Positions 26,433 to 35,154 of a stretch of DNA of 64,000 nt are shown here, piece after piece; the stretch's first letter is position 1, and each line of letters opens with the position of its first letter. Source of the DNA: Thermococcus sp. JdF3 (GTDB taxonomy: Archaea; Methanobacteriota_B; Thermococci; Thermococcales; Thermococcaceae). The notes beneath the pieces were generated by a model, which was not told the origin of the DNA, did not search any database, and saw only the letters and a program-made list of their open reading frames with translations. The position numbers and the translations under genes are program-made. The DNA lies in NCBI RefSeq assembly GCF_012027495.1, contig NZ_SNUK01000002.1:310001-374000 (forward strand), written 5' to 3'.

Positions 26433-27916
26433 ACGGGCAGTACGCTTCACTCCTCATAGCATTGCCCCTCATAGGTGCCTTCTTCGTGCCCCTGATAAAG
26501 GGCGCCGGAAAGAAGGCCGTTAAGTACTACCTCATAGCTATCACCGCAGTCCAGACCGGAATAGCGGCCTGGGTCTTCCAGCAGGTCTACTCCACCGGGA
26601 AGCCGATAATAGTTATGGCCGGCGCCTGGAGACCGCCCGTTGGAATCAACCTCTACATCGGCCACTTCGCGGCTCTCTTCGTGCTCATCGTTGCCGCGGT
26701 CAGCTTCATGATGGCCGTCTTCAGCCTCAGGGCCATCGAGGTCGAGCCGATAGACAAGTACGCCATGCTCTTCCTCCTGCTGATGCTCGGAGCCACCGGC
26801 ATGATAGCGACGGGAGACATCTTCAACCTCTTCGTCTTCATGGAGATAACGGCCATAAGCGCCTACGCTTTAACCGCCTACAACAAGACTGGCGAAGCCG
26901 CGGAGGCCTCAATGAAGTACATTATCCTCGGAGGAATAGGCTCAAGCTTCTTCCTCATCGGCATAGCCCTCATCTACGGCTCGCTCGGAACCCTCAACAT
27001 GGCCCAGATAGCCCAGCTCGCCGGTAACATGAACGCCACCGTCGCCCAGGTCGGACTGGCGCTTATAGTCTTCGGTTTGGCCGTTGAGGCCGAGCTCTTC
27101 CCGCTCAACGCCTGGGCGCCAGATGCATACCAGGCCGCGCCGCACCCGATAACGGCCATGTTCTCGGCCTTCGTCGTCAAGGCGGGCCTCTACGCGATGG
27201 CCAGGCTGCTTTACCTCATGCAGGCGGTGGAGAGCTGGGGTTCGGTCCTCAAGCTGCTCATAATAATGGCCACCCTCACCGTCTTCGTCGCCGAGTTCGC
27301 GGCACTGAGGCAGAGAAACGTCAAGAGAATGATAGCCTACTCCAGTATAGCCCAGATAGGCCTCATAGCCCTCGCCTTCGCCCTCGGGACCCAGAGCGGC
27401 GTCGATGCGGGAGTCTTCCACATGGTGAACCACGCCATAGTCAAGGCCCTCCTGTTCCTCGCCGTCGGGCACGTCGCGGTTACCCTCGGCGGGGCGGAGA
27501 TGGAGAGGTTCGAGGGGCTTGGGAAGAGAATGCCCCTGACGGCCTTCGCCATAACCATCGGAGCCATAGCCGCCGTTGGAATACCGCTCTTCAACGTCTT
27601 CTGGAGCAAGCTCAGAATCCTCCTCGCCGCCATCGGCGCGGACTACGCCTGGGCCGCCGCGGTCGTCCTGACGGCCAGCGTCGTCGAGGCGGTCTATTAC
27701 TTCAGGCTGATACACACAATGTGGTTCACCGGGGAGGGCGAAAGGATAAACGAGGGACTTGCCGTCAGCCTCATGCTGCTCTTCCTCGCGGCCCTCGTGA
27801 TAGTCATAGGCGTTTACCCCGACTACGCCTGGAGCATCGCCCAGAAGGCTGGAAATGACATCTTCAATGTGGCCCAGTACATTAAGAACGTTCCACTGAT
27901 GGGGGTGGGAGCATGA
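26429..27916 (+). CDS. mbxH: MBX/MBS subunit H, MrpD-like antiporter subunit
   Basis: A 495-residue antiporter-like subunit with about 14 helices (proton_antipo_M family). Conserved ion-path residues are in FNLFVFMEITAISAYALTAY and the MIAYSSIAQIG helix, with the HMVNHAIVKALLFLAVG histidine-lysine motif. It pumps ions, driven by redox chemistry in the soluble arm. A second antiporter-like gene follows, a feature of MBX that Mbh lacks. Confidence 0.92.
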   Translation: MNGQYASLLIALPLIGAFFVPLIKGAGKKAVKYYLIAITAVQTGIAAWVFQQVYSTGKPIIVMAGAWRPPVGINLYIGHFAALFVLIVAAVSFMMAVFSLRAIEVEPIDKYAMLFLLLMLGATGMIATGDIFNLFVFMEITAISAYALTAYNKTGEAAEASMKYIILGGIGSSFFLIGIALIYGSLGTLNMAQIAQLAGNMNATVAQVGLALIVFGLAVEAELFPLNAWAPDAYQAAPHPITAMFSAFVVKAGLYAMARLLYLMQAVESWGSVLKLLIIMATLTVFVAEFAALRQRNVKRMIAYSSIAQIGLIALAFALGTQSGVDAGVFHMVNHAIVKALLFLAVGHVAVTLGGAEMERFEGLGKRMPLTAFAITIGAIAAVGIPLFNVFWSKLRILLAAIGADYAWAAAVVLTASVVEAVYYFRLIHTMWFTGEGERINEGLAVSLMLLFLAALVIVIGVYPDYAWSIAQKAGNDIFNVAQYIKNVPLMGVGA

Positions 27917-29757
27917 TTAACGAGCTGCTTATCATCCTCCTCGCGCCCCTGATTGCCGGTGTCATCGCGTGGGCGCTTGACATCAGGGGTCTCAGGGAGG
28001 GAATCGGCATCATCGGTGCCGCCGTACCTCTGGCCATGCTGGCCAAGCTCTACTCGACCGTCCTCAGCGAGCCGGTCGAATACTCGATCACCGTGAACGG
28101 GTTCACCCTCCAGTTCCAGCTCAACACCATGAGCTGGTACTTCGCGGTCATCGCTTCGCTCGTCGGCCTGGCAATGGCACTCGGAATGGCCGTGACCTCC
28201 AGGAACTCTTACGACTGGCTCTTCGCGCTCATGAGTTACACTGGAGTGCTCGGCGTCTTCCTTAGCCAGGACTTCGTGAGCTTCTTCCTGCTCTGGGAGC
28301 TCATGACCTTTGCCAGCTTCATGATGGTGCTCAGGAGGAACAGGCACGAGTCGCTGAAGTACTTCGTTCTCAGCGTCATCGGAGCCTACGCCATGCTCAT
28401 AGCCATCGGAATGCTCTACGCCAAGACCGGTGCCCTTGACTTTGCGTCCATCAGGCAGGCGCTCTACATGGACGCGGCCATGGGCACCATAACGACCAGG
28501 GAGATGGCGGTGATATTCGGCCTCTTCCTGACGGCATTTGGCGTCAAGGCCGGTGCCTTCCCGCTCCACGTCTGGGCGCCGGGAGCCTACAGCGAGACCG
28601 ACCAGAGCTACACCGCCTTCTTCAGCGGCGCCCTCAGCAAGGCGGGAGCCTACGGTTTCCTCCTGCTCTACATCCTCATGGGCTACAAGCTCTACACCGC
28701 CTTCGGAACCTTCCACAACCACCTGGTCTTCGCGTACATAATCGCCTGGATAGGCGCCCTCACCGTCGTGGTAGCCAGCTTCCTGGCCGTGCTTCAGGAG
28801 GACATCAGGAAGCTCTTCGCCTACTCCTCCGTTGGCCAGGTCGGCTACATACTGCTCGCTTTCGGCCTCGGAAGCACCCTGGGATTCGCGGGAGGCCTCT
28901 TCCACGTGCTCAGCCACGCGGTCTTCAAGGGCCTCTTCTGGCTCGTCACGGCTGCCATAATCCTCCAGACCGGCAAGACCCAGTTCAAGGACATGGGAGG
29001 CCTGGCCGAGAAGATGCCGTTCACCTTCGCCATGGGCCTCATAGCGGTGCTGAGCCTTTCGGGAATCCCGCCGATGGCGGGCTTCGCCAGCAAGTGGCTC
29101 ATCTACGAGGCGGCCATCAGCGCCCACATGCCCCTCGTCGCAGGTGCAATATTCCTCGGAAGCGGCCTGGCCTTTGCCTACGTTGTCAGGTTCCTCTACT
29201 CCGTCTGGTTCGGTCAGAGGCCGAGCGACCTTGAGGACGTCAAGGAGGCCCCGCTTCCGCTCCTGATAGCCATGGCCATACTGGCCATCCCGAACCTGCT
29301 CTTCGGTGTGGCTCCGGGCCTGGTCACGGAGTACATAAACAAGATGCTCGGTGGAGAGGTCGTCGGCGGCGACTACTACAAGCTTGTTACCCCGACCGGA
29401 ACCTACAACGCCCTGCTCGTGACGATAGTCCTCATGATAGGCCTCGCCATAGCCGGGCTGATATACCTCTACGGCGCAAAGGTGAGGAAGATAAGCGTGA
29501 CCAACACCTACCAGTCCGGTAACCCGGTCACCGAGGAGTTCAACCTGAGCATCAGGAAGAACTTCTACATGCCGCTGGCAGAGGCCCTCGACTTCTGGCT
29601 CAAGAGGAGCTTCGACAGGTTCTACGAGAGGTTAGCGGGCATGGCTGAGGACTTCGCCGACTCCCTCAGGCAGGCGTTCTACAACGGAAACGTCCAGAGC
29701 TACTCATGGTATCTGGTGATAGTGCTCCTTATACTCGCGCTGTGGGGGGTGCTGTGA
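27913..29757 (+). CDS. mbxH': MBX/MBS subunit H', second antiporter-like subunit with lateral helix
   Basis: A 614-residue antiporter-like subunit. Residues 80-420 are the conserved core (FVSFFLLWELMTFASFMMVL and LFAYSSVGQVGYILLAFGLG, with HVLSHAVFKGLFWLV). From about residue 470 there is a C-terminal extension with a long amphipathic stretch and a final helix, like the lateral helix of NuoL. The extra pump suggests more ions moved per electron pair than in Mbh, which is inference. The start overlaps mbxH by four bases. Confidence 0.92.
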   Translation: MINELLIILLAPLIAGVIAWALDIRGLREGIGIIGAAVPLAMLAKLYSTVLSEPVEYSITVNGFTLQFQLNTMSWYFAVIASLVGLAMALGMAVTSRNSYDWLFALMSYTGVLGVFLSQDFVSFFLLWELMTFASFMMVLRRNRHESLKYFVLSVIGAYAMLIAIGMLYAKTGALDFASIRQALYMDAAMGTITTREMAVIFGLFLTAFGVKAGAFPLHVWAPGAYSETDQSYTAFFSGALSKAGAYGFLLLYILMGYKLYTAFGTFHNHLVFAYIIAWIGALTVVVASFLAVLQEDIRKLFAYSSVGQVGYILLAFGLGSTLGFAGGLFHVLSHAVFKGLFWLVTAAIILQTGKTQFKDMGGLAEKMPFTFAMGLIAVLSLSGIPPMAGFASKWLIYEAAISAHMPLVAGAIFLGSGLAFAYVVRFLYSVWFGQRPSDLEDVKEAPLPLLIAMAILAIPNLLFGVAPGLVTEYINKMLGGEVVGGDYYKLVTPTGTYNALLVTIVLMIGLAIAGLIYLYGAKVRKISVTNTYQSGNPVTEEFNLSIRKNFYMPLAEALDFWLKRSFDRFYERLAGMAEDFADSLRQAFYNGNVQSYSWYLVIVLLILALWGVL

Positions 29758-30651
29758 ATGATAGACTGGAAACTCGTGCTTGAAGTCATAGGAATGCTGA
29801 TATACGCCACCTTCATGGGCTTCATATTCATGGGCATTGAGAGAAAGGCAATGGCCAGGATACAGAGGCGCGTCGGACCTCCGATATACCAGCCGATAAT
29901 AGACACCCTTAAACTCCTCGGCAAGAAGGAGAGCGTTACCCACGGGTTCATCTACGACTTCGGACCGATATTCGCGCTCGGGGCCAGCATAGCTGCGCTC
30001 CTCTTTATCCCCATCGCCAACTTCCAGCTCTTCAGTGCCAACGCAGACCTCATCGTCGTTGCATACCTCCTTGAGGTTCCGATGCTCGGCATAATGCTCG
30101 GTGCCATGAGCTCGGGCAACCCGTACTCGGCGGTCGGTGTCCAGCGTGGACTGCTCACCATGGTTGCCATGCAGCTCCCCTATGGTCTGGCGCTGATAGC
30201 GCTCATACAGCACTGGGGAACCTTTAAGCTCAGCGAGATAGTGGCCCTCCAGCAGACCCAGGGATGGAGCGTGCTGGTTCCCGCGCTGCTCCTCGCCCTG
30301 ATAGTCTTCGACATAGTCTTCCAGGCTATGCTCGGCCTTGAGCCCTTCGACATAATCACCGCCCCGGCGGAAATCTCCATGGGTCCGATGGTCGAGTACG
30401 GAGGCAAGCACGCGGCACTGCTCTTCACCCAGCACGCGGTACAGCTCTTCGCAGAGACGGCGTTCTTTGCAGTGCTCTTCCTCGGTGGGGCAAGCAACCT
30501 GCTCGAGCTGCTGGTCAAGCAGATAGCGGTGCTTTTCATAGCGATATTCGTGGCCAGCATCTACCCGAGGTTCACCATAGACCAGGCGGCCAAGTTCTTC
30601 TGGAAGTGGCCGACCATACTGGGAATAATAGCCGTGCTCCTGACGGTGTGA
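29758..30651 (+). CDS. mbxM: MBX/MBS subunit M, NuoH-like
   Basis: A 297-residue NuoH (complex I subunit 1) homologue that links the membrane arm to the electron-transfer subunits. GIERKAMARIQRRVGPPIYQ, FDIITAPAEISMGPMVEYGG and the charged cytoplasmic loops are typical. The start codon begins directly after the mbxH' stop. In MBX this gene stands ahead of J, K and L, whereas in Mbh it follows them. Confidence 0.92.
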   Translation: MIDWKLVLEVIGMLIYATFMGFIFMGIERKAMARIQRRVGPPIYQPIIDTLKLLGKKESVTHGFIYDFGPIFALGASIAALLFIPIANFQLFSANADLIVVAYLLEVPMLGIMLGAMSSGNPYSAVGVQRGLLTMVAMQLPYGLALIALIQHWGTFKLSEIVALQQTQGWSVLVPALLLALIVFDIVFQAMLGLEPFDIITAPAEISMGPMVEYGGKHAALLFTQHAVQLFAETAFFAVLFLGGASNLLELLVKQIAVLFIAIFVASIYPRFTIDQAAKFFWKWPTILGIIAVLLTV

Positions 30652-30661
30652 GGTGATGTGG

Positions 30662-31252
30662 ATGAGCGAGAGAAAGAATGACGGGTTCATAAACTACGAG
30701 CTCCAGGAGTTCAAGCTCTTCGAGCCCCTGTTCAAGTGGGCCAGGAAAAAGAGCCTCTGGATAGTGGCCTTCTGTACCGGATGCGGCGGTATCGAGATGC
30801 CGCCGCTGGCCACCGCCAGGTACGACTTCGAGCGCTTCGGAATAATGCCCAACCCGGCACCGAGGATGGGTGACCTGTTCCTCATCACGGGCTACGTCAC
30901 CCCGAAGACCCTCAAGAGGATAATCATAACCTACGAGATGATGCAGGACCCGAAGTACGTCATGATACACGGCTCATGCCCGATAAACGGCGGAGTCTAC
31001 TGGGACTCATACAACGTTGTCAAGCAACTCGACAAGTACCTGCCTGTTGACGTGGCGATAGCTGGATGCATGCCAAGGGCAGAGGCGGTCATGGACGGAA
31101 TAATGGAGATAATGCGCAAGATAGAGGATGGAACCGCCGACGGCTGGAAGCGCTACAGGGAGAACTACGAGTACTACCGGAAGAATCAGGATGAGCTGTT
31201 TGGTGAAGGATGGCGCGAGAAGGACGCCAGGAGGTGGCTGGCATGGATATGA
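30662..31252 (+). CDS. mbxJ: MBX/MBS subunit J, NuoB-like iron-sulfur subunit
   Basis: A 196-residue small subunit binding the proximal [4Fe-4S] cluster. The ligands are in FCTGCGGIEM (two cysteines), HGSCPINGG and AGCMPRAEA. It passes electrons from the ferredoxin-like subunit N to the large subunit. ATG 30662 follows GGTGATG. GTG 30653 and ATG 30656 fall within the ribosome binding site. The last ten bases overlap mbxK. Confidence 0.93.
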   Translation: MSERKNDGFINYELQEFKLFEPLFKWARKKSLWIVAFCTGCGGIEMPPLATARYDFERFGIMPNPAPRMGDLFLITGYVTPKTLKRIIITYEMMQDPKYVMIHGSCPINGGVYWDSYNVVKQLDKYLPVDVAIAGCMPRAEAVMDGIMEIMRKIEDGTADGWKRYRENYEYYRKNQDELFGEGWREKDARRWLAWI

Positions 31253-31842
31253 ACGAGAAGCCCAAGGTTGAGGAGAAGGTTGAGGAGCAGAAGCCCCAGG
31301 AGGTTCCGGAAGTGGAGGCTCCAAAGCTCCCTGACACTAAGGAGGGGAAGCTGGTCGCGGAGCTGCTTGAAAAGGCACCGTACGCCGAGGGCAACGTCAG
31401 ACGCGAGAGGCGCGTTGAGTTCAAAGTCCCTGCGGACAGGATAAAGGAGTTCCTTGAGCTCGCGAGTGAGAAGTTCGAGATGCTCATCCAGATAAGCGTC
31501 GTCGACTGGCTCAAGGAGGGCGAGTTCGAGCTCGTCTACCAGCTCTGGAGCGTCAGCGAAAGCGTCCACGCCTTCGTGAGGACGAGGATACCCAGGGAGA
31601 ACGCAAAGATGCCGACCGTCATGGACATCTGGCCGGTCGCCGAGACCTACGAGAGGGAGGCGCACGAGTTCTTCGGCATAGTATTCGAGGGCAACCCGAG
31701 GCTTGGGCCGTTCATCCTCGAGCCGAGGGAGCACGAGAAGCACCCGCTCAGGAAGGACTTCAACATGATAGGCTACGTCAAGACGATATACGGAGAGGAT
31801 TTCGACAGATACGACGAGAGCAAGACCAATTACGTGATATGA
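31243..31842 (+). CDS. mbxK: MBX/MBS subunit K, NuoC-like
   Basis: A 199-residue NuoC (30 kDa subunit) homologue. The first 45 residues are a charged, probably flexible extension (Glu, Lys, Pro-rich). The conserved C-terminal part has TVMDIWPVAETYEREAHEFF and LEPREHEKHPLRKDF. ATG 31243 follows GGAGGTGG, inside the end of mbxJ. It packs against the large subunit. Confidence 0.9.
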   Translation: MDMNEKPKVEEKVEEQKPQEVPEVEAPKLPDTKEGKLVAELLEKAPYAEGNVRRERRVEFKVPADRIKEFLELASEKFEMLIQISVVDWLKEGEFELVYQLWSVSESVHAFVRTRIPRENAKMPTVMDIWPVAETYEREAHEFFGIVFEGNPRLGPFILEPREHEKHPLRKDFNMIGYVKTIYGEDFDRYDESKTNYVI

Positions 31843-31852
31843 GGTGATGATC

Positions 31853-33037
31853 ATGAGCAATTTGGAAGTTCCGAAGGAACTTAAAACCGAGGCAAAGGCG
31901 CACGATATGTACCTCCACCCCATAGACAAGGATACCTACGAGCTGTTCTTCGGTCCGCAGCACATGGCCACCGAGAACTTCAGCATAATCCTCAAGATGG
32001 ACGGCAACAGGATAGAGAGGGCCATAGTCAACCCCGGATTCCTCCACCGCGGTTTCGAGAAGCTCGCCGAGCAGAGGCCGTACTTCACCAACATAGCCCT
32101 GCTCCTCCGTATATGTGTCCCCGAGAGCGACGTGCCCGAGAATATATACTCCATGGCCGTTGATGAGATAGTCGGCTGGGAGGTTCCCGAGAGGGCCCAG
32201 TGGATAAGGACGGTAGTCCTTGAGATGGCCAGGATGAGCGCGTGGATGTTCTGGATAATGGGCTTTGGAAACGAGATAGGTCTCTATACAGCCGGCCAGT
32301 GGGCTGCCGCCTACCGTGAGAGGTTCATGCGCCTCTTCGAGGAGCTCACGGGAGGCAGGGTCTACCACATCTACACCGTGCCCGGTGGAGTAAGGAGGGA
32401 CATACCCGGCGACAGGTGGCTCCGCCAGCTCAGGGACACGGTCGAGTACATCAAAGGCAAGATGAAGGACTTCGATGAGATACTCTTCGACAACTACATC
32501 ACCTTTGAGAGGACTGAGGGAGTAGGAGTTATGGACAAGAGGTTCGCGCTGAAGCACGCCGTCACCGGTCCGAACCTCAGGGCCGTCGGCGTCCCCTACG
32601 ACGTCAGGAAGGACGACCCGTATCTGCTCTATCCGGAGCTCGAGTTCGAGGTCCCGGTGCTCAAGGAGGGCGACAGCCTGGCCAGGGTCCTCGTGAGGAG
32701 GTACGAGATGGAGCAGGACCTCTACATCCTTGAACAGCTCCTCGACATGGGACCGCCGAGCGGACCGTACATGGTGAAGGACGCCAGGCTCAAGGCCCTG
32801 CCGAGGTTCAAGCCGCCGAGGGGAGACGCCTACGCCCACGTCGAGAGCACGAAGGGAGACTTTGGAGCATACGTCGTCAGCGACGGAACCCACAAGCCCT
32901 ACCGCGTCCACGTCAGGGGACCGAGCCAGAGCCACGGAGTCACTGTGCTTGAGGAACTGCTCAAGGGAGCCCGCCTTGCGGACGTTCCGGTCATCCTGAA
33001 GACCCTCGACAACTGCCCGCCCGACATAGACAGGTGA
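31853..33037 (+). CDS. mbxL: MBX/MBS subunit L, NuoD-like large subunit lacking half of the NiFe ligands
   Basis: A 394-residue homologue of NiFe hydrogenase and NuoD large subunits. In hydrogenases two CxxC motifs hold the NiFe site. Here the first is C88-V-P-E91 (LLLRICVPES) and the last is C388-P-P-D391 (TLDNCPPDIDR), so only the first cysteine of each remains. Loss of two ligands rules out a normal NiFe centre and fits the MBX/MBS enzyme, which reduces polysulfide (sulfane sulfur) without making H2S directly. ATG 31853 follows GGTGATGATC. The stop overlaps mbxN's upstream region. Confidence 0.93.
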   Translation: MSNLEVPKELKTEAKAHDMYLHPIDKDTYELFFGPQHMATENFSIILKMDGNRIERAIVNPGFLHRGFEKLAEQRPYFTNIALLLRICVPESDVPENIYSMAVDEIVGWEVPERAQWIRTVVLEMARMSAWMFWIMGFGNEIGLYTAGQWAAAYRERFMRLFEELTGGRVYHIYTVPGGVRRDIPGDRWLRQLRDTVEYIKGKMKDFDEILFDNYITFERTEGVGVMDKRFALKHAVTGPNLRAVGVPYDVRKDDPYLLYPELEFEVPVLKEGDSLARVLVRRYEMEQDLYILEQLLDMGPPSGPYMVKDARLKALPRFKPPRGDAYAHVESTKGDFGAYVVSDGTHKPYRVHVRGPSQSHGVTVLEELLKGARLADVPVILKTLDNCPPDIDR

Positions 33038-33042
33038 TGAAG

Positions 33043-33738
33043 ATGGAGAGCGTTGAGAAGCCAAAGGTTAGGGTCGTCGGCGAGGAGAAGGTCAAGCTCA
33101 AGAAGTCATTCGTCAAGCCGTGGATGGGCATCAAGTACCTCTTCAAGAAGCCGGTGACGATTAAGATACCCTTCGAGACGATAGAGCCTGCACCGAAGTA
33201 CAGGGGATTCCACACGCTGAACTGGAAGACCTGCGTCGGCTGTAACTTCTGCGGCCAGATATGCCCGGCAAGGGCAATAGAGATGACGTGGATGGAAGTA
33301 GATGGCAAGATGGAGAAGAGGCCGCACCCGAAGGTGGACTACGGCCGCTGTACGTTCTGCCAGTTCTGTGTGGACGTCTGCCCGACAGGGGCGCTCGACT
33401 TCACCGAGAACTACTACCTCACCACCGGCGGACTTGAGGAGGACCTTGAGCTCTATGACTGGGTGCCGATACACCCTGACAAGGTCAGGGAAATAAACGA
33501 GAAGTTCAACGATTACCGCTTCCCGGTCGAGAGGATCGAGAAGAGGGAGGACGGCACCTACGTGTACCACCTGAGGGACGGTGACACGGTGGAGTTCAAG
33601 ATACTCGGCTACGGTCTGAGGCCGCCCAAGAAGCCGACGCCGGCCAAAGCTCTGGAGAAGAAAGAGGCTGCCAAACCGGCCGAAAAGAAGGAAGCTAAGC
33701 CTGCCGAGAAGGCTGCGGAGAAGAAGGGAACCGAGTGA
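33043..33738 (+). CDS. mbxN: MBX/MBS subunit N, NuoI-like 2x[4Fe-4S] ferredoxin subunit
   Basis: A 231-residue protein with two [4Fe-4S] motifs, CVGCNFCGQICP and CTFCQFCVDVCP, near residues 64-112. It receives electrons from reduced ferredoxin and hands them to subunit J. The C-terminal 35 residues are Ala-Lys-Glu repeats of unknown role, unusually long for the family. ATG 33043 follows GGTGATGA. Last gene of the operon; a T-rich stretch follows. Confidence 0.92.
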   Translation: MESVEKPKVRVVGEEKVKLKKSFVKPWMGIKYLFKKPVTIKIPFETIEPAPKYRGFHTLNWKTCVGCNFCGQICPARAIEMTWMEVDGKMEKRPHPKVDYGRCTFCQFCVDVCPTGALDFTENYYLTTGGLEEDLELYDWVPIHPDKVREINEKFNDYRFPVERIEKREDGTYVYHLRDGDTVEFKILGYGLRPPKKPTPAKALEKKEAAKPAEKKEAKPAEKAAEKKGTE

Positions 33739-33772
33739 GCGTTTTTTGTTATTCTCCCCTTTTCTATTCTCC
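33739..33772 (+). terminator. T-rich terminator of the mbx operon
   Basis: Directly after the mbxN stop there are several T runs (GCGTTTTTTG, CCCCTTTTC). Archaeal terminators are T-rich with no required hairpin. Confidence 0.4.
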
Positions 33773-33851
33773 CGGATCGCCGTACCGGTATCAGCCTCCC
33801 AGCGTAACCCTTTAAAGTTATAATCGCACACAACTATCGGAGGGAGGCAAT

Positions 33852-34442
33852 GTGGCTGTGAGCCTGAAAAATGAAAAGAACTACGGGTTGATAGGTTCGG
33901 TTCTTGTGCTCGCCGGGGGATTCCTCGGGATAATCCCGTACATCGGGACGTTCATGGGGGCCATCTCCCTCGTCGGGCAGGTGCTTATTCTGCTCGCCCT
34001 CAAAGGGATAGGTGACAAGCTGGGAGACGACAGGCCCTTTAGGTACTACCTTTACTCAGTCATCGCTGGAATAGCCGGACTGATACTGGCCGTGGTTCTC
34101 GTTATAATCGGTGCCCTGTCCATACCATCGTTCGTTGAGAATGGGGACTCCGTATCCCTGGTTGGCATCAGCCTTCTCGGCACGGGATTGCTGGTGCTCC
34201 TGGCCGCGGCAATAGTCGGCATATACTTCACCATCAGGGCCTGGCGCGCTACGTACGAACTCACCGGCGTCGAGGAGTTCGATAAGACCGCCACGTGGCT
34301 CATGTGGGGCGCGGTGCTGGCTATAGTCGTCATTGGCCTCGTCCTGCTCCTCGTCGCGGCGGTGTACCAGATACTGGCCTTCGCCAACCTTCCGGAGGAG
34401 CTGGAGCGTTCAAACGAATCCGGAACACTGGTTATTTCCTGA
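33852..34442 (+). CDS. DUF996 membrane protein
   Basis: A 196-residue protein with about five membrane helices in the DUF996 pattern: GFLGIIPYIGTFMGAISLVG, then ALKGIGDKLGDDRPF, then later helices. It is a paralogue of the next gene, so the two result from a tandem duplication. GTG 33852 follows GGAGGGAGGCAAT. Function unknown. Confidence 0.72.
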   Translation: MAVSLKNEKNYGLIGSVLVLAGGFLGIIPYIGTFMGAISLVGQVLILLALKGIGDKLGDDRPFRYYLYSVIAGIAGLILAVVLVIIGALSIPSFVENGDSVSLVGISLLGTGLLVLLAAAIVGIYFTIRAWRATYELTGVEEFDKTATWLMWGAVLAIVVIGLVLLLVAAVYQILAFANLPEELERSNESGTLVIS

Positions 34443-34491
34443 TGCATTAATTTTTTTAAGAGTTGATGTTGATTTCATGTATGGTGGTACA

Positions 34492-35121
34492 ATGATAGTA
34501 AGGGTTGAACGTGAAAGGGAGATGGGAATGTGGGGGCTCCTCCTGGCCCTAGTCAGCGGCTTCATCCCGTACATTGGAGCGATACTCTCCATAGTGGGCT
34601 TCATCCTCGTTCTCATGGCCCTCCACGGCATAGGGGATAAGTTCAACGACGGCAGACCCTTCAGGAACTATCTCATCGGTGCGGTCTTCAACGTCGTGGG
34701 CCTGATAGTTCTCGTGATCTTCGTCCTCGGCGCCGTTGGCTTAACATCGCTCCACGAAAGCTCAACCTTCCACGGGGAGGGCGTTCAGATGGTCACCCCC
34801 GGAGAAAACGCAGAGTTCATAGAAAACGGGGATGAGGCCTCACTCGGGCTTATCCTGCTGGGGGCCTTTACGATGCTGATCTTCATCGCCCTTGGAGCCT
34901 ACTTCAAGAGCCGCGCCTGGGCGGTGATGTACGAGATAACTGGGGTTAAGGAGTTCAATGACGCCTCGACTTGGATGAAGTGGGGTGCTGTAACTTTAAT
35001 CGTCATCGTGGGCGCAATACTCCTCCTTATCGGCAGGATAATGGCCATCATGGCCTTCAGTAAGATGCCGAAGGAGATTGAAACGGGACAGGCAGAGGGC
35101 CCAGTTCTGGTCGCCTACTGA
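34492..35121 (+). CDS. DUF996 membrane protein, paralogue of the preceding gene
   Basis: A 209-residue protein with the same architecture as the gene upstream: SGFIPYIGAILSIVGFILVL, then ALHGIGDKFNDGRPF, and later helices. It has its own TATA-like TTTTTTTAAG at about 34451. ATG 34492 follows GGTGGTAC; ATG 34477 could extend it by five residues. The region between the last two helices is longer than in the paralogue (FHGEGVQMVTPGENAEFIEN). Function unknown. Confidence 0.7.
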   Translation: MIVRVEREREMGMWGLLLALVSGFIPYIGAILSIVGFILVLMALHGIGDKFNDGRPFRNYLIGAVFNVVGLIVLVIFVLGAVGLTSLHESSTFHGEGVQMVTPGENAEFIENGDEASLGLILLGAFTMLIFIALGAYFKSRAWAVMYEITGVKEFNDASTWMKWGAVTLIVIVGAILLLIGRIMAIMAFSKMPKEIETGQAEGPVLVAY

Positions 35122-35140
35122 TTTTCTCTTCTTTTTCAGA
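35122..35140 (+). terminator. T-rich terminator after the DUF996 pair
   Basis: A TTTTC..CTTTTTC run follows the stop and precedes the convergent permease gene. T-rich tracts of this type serve as archaeal terminators. Confidence 0.35.
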
Positions 35141-35154
35141 CAATAAAAAGAGAA

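Noticed and set aside
27823-29127. Long minus-strand open frames in the mbx operon (also 29704-30690 and 31778-33064)
   Set aside because: They lie opposite well-identified complex I-type subunits and have the Glu/Gly/Arg-rich look of shadow frames.
23906-33738. Reading the operon as the H2-evolving hydrogenase Mbh or as complex I
   Set aside because: The large subunit lacks two NiFe cysteines and there is an extra antiporter gene and an MJKLN order; there are no NADH-binding subunits.
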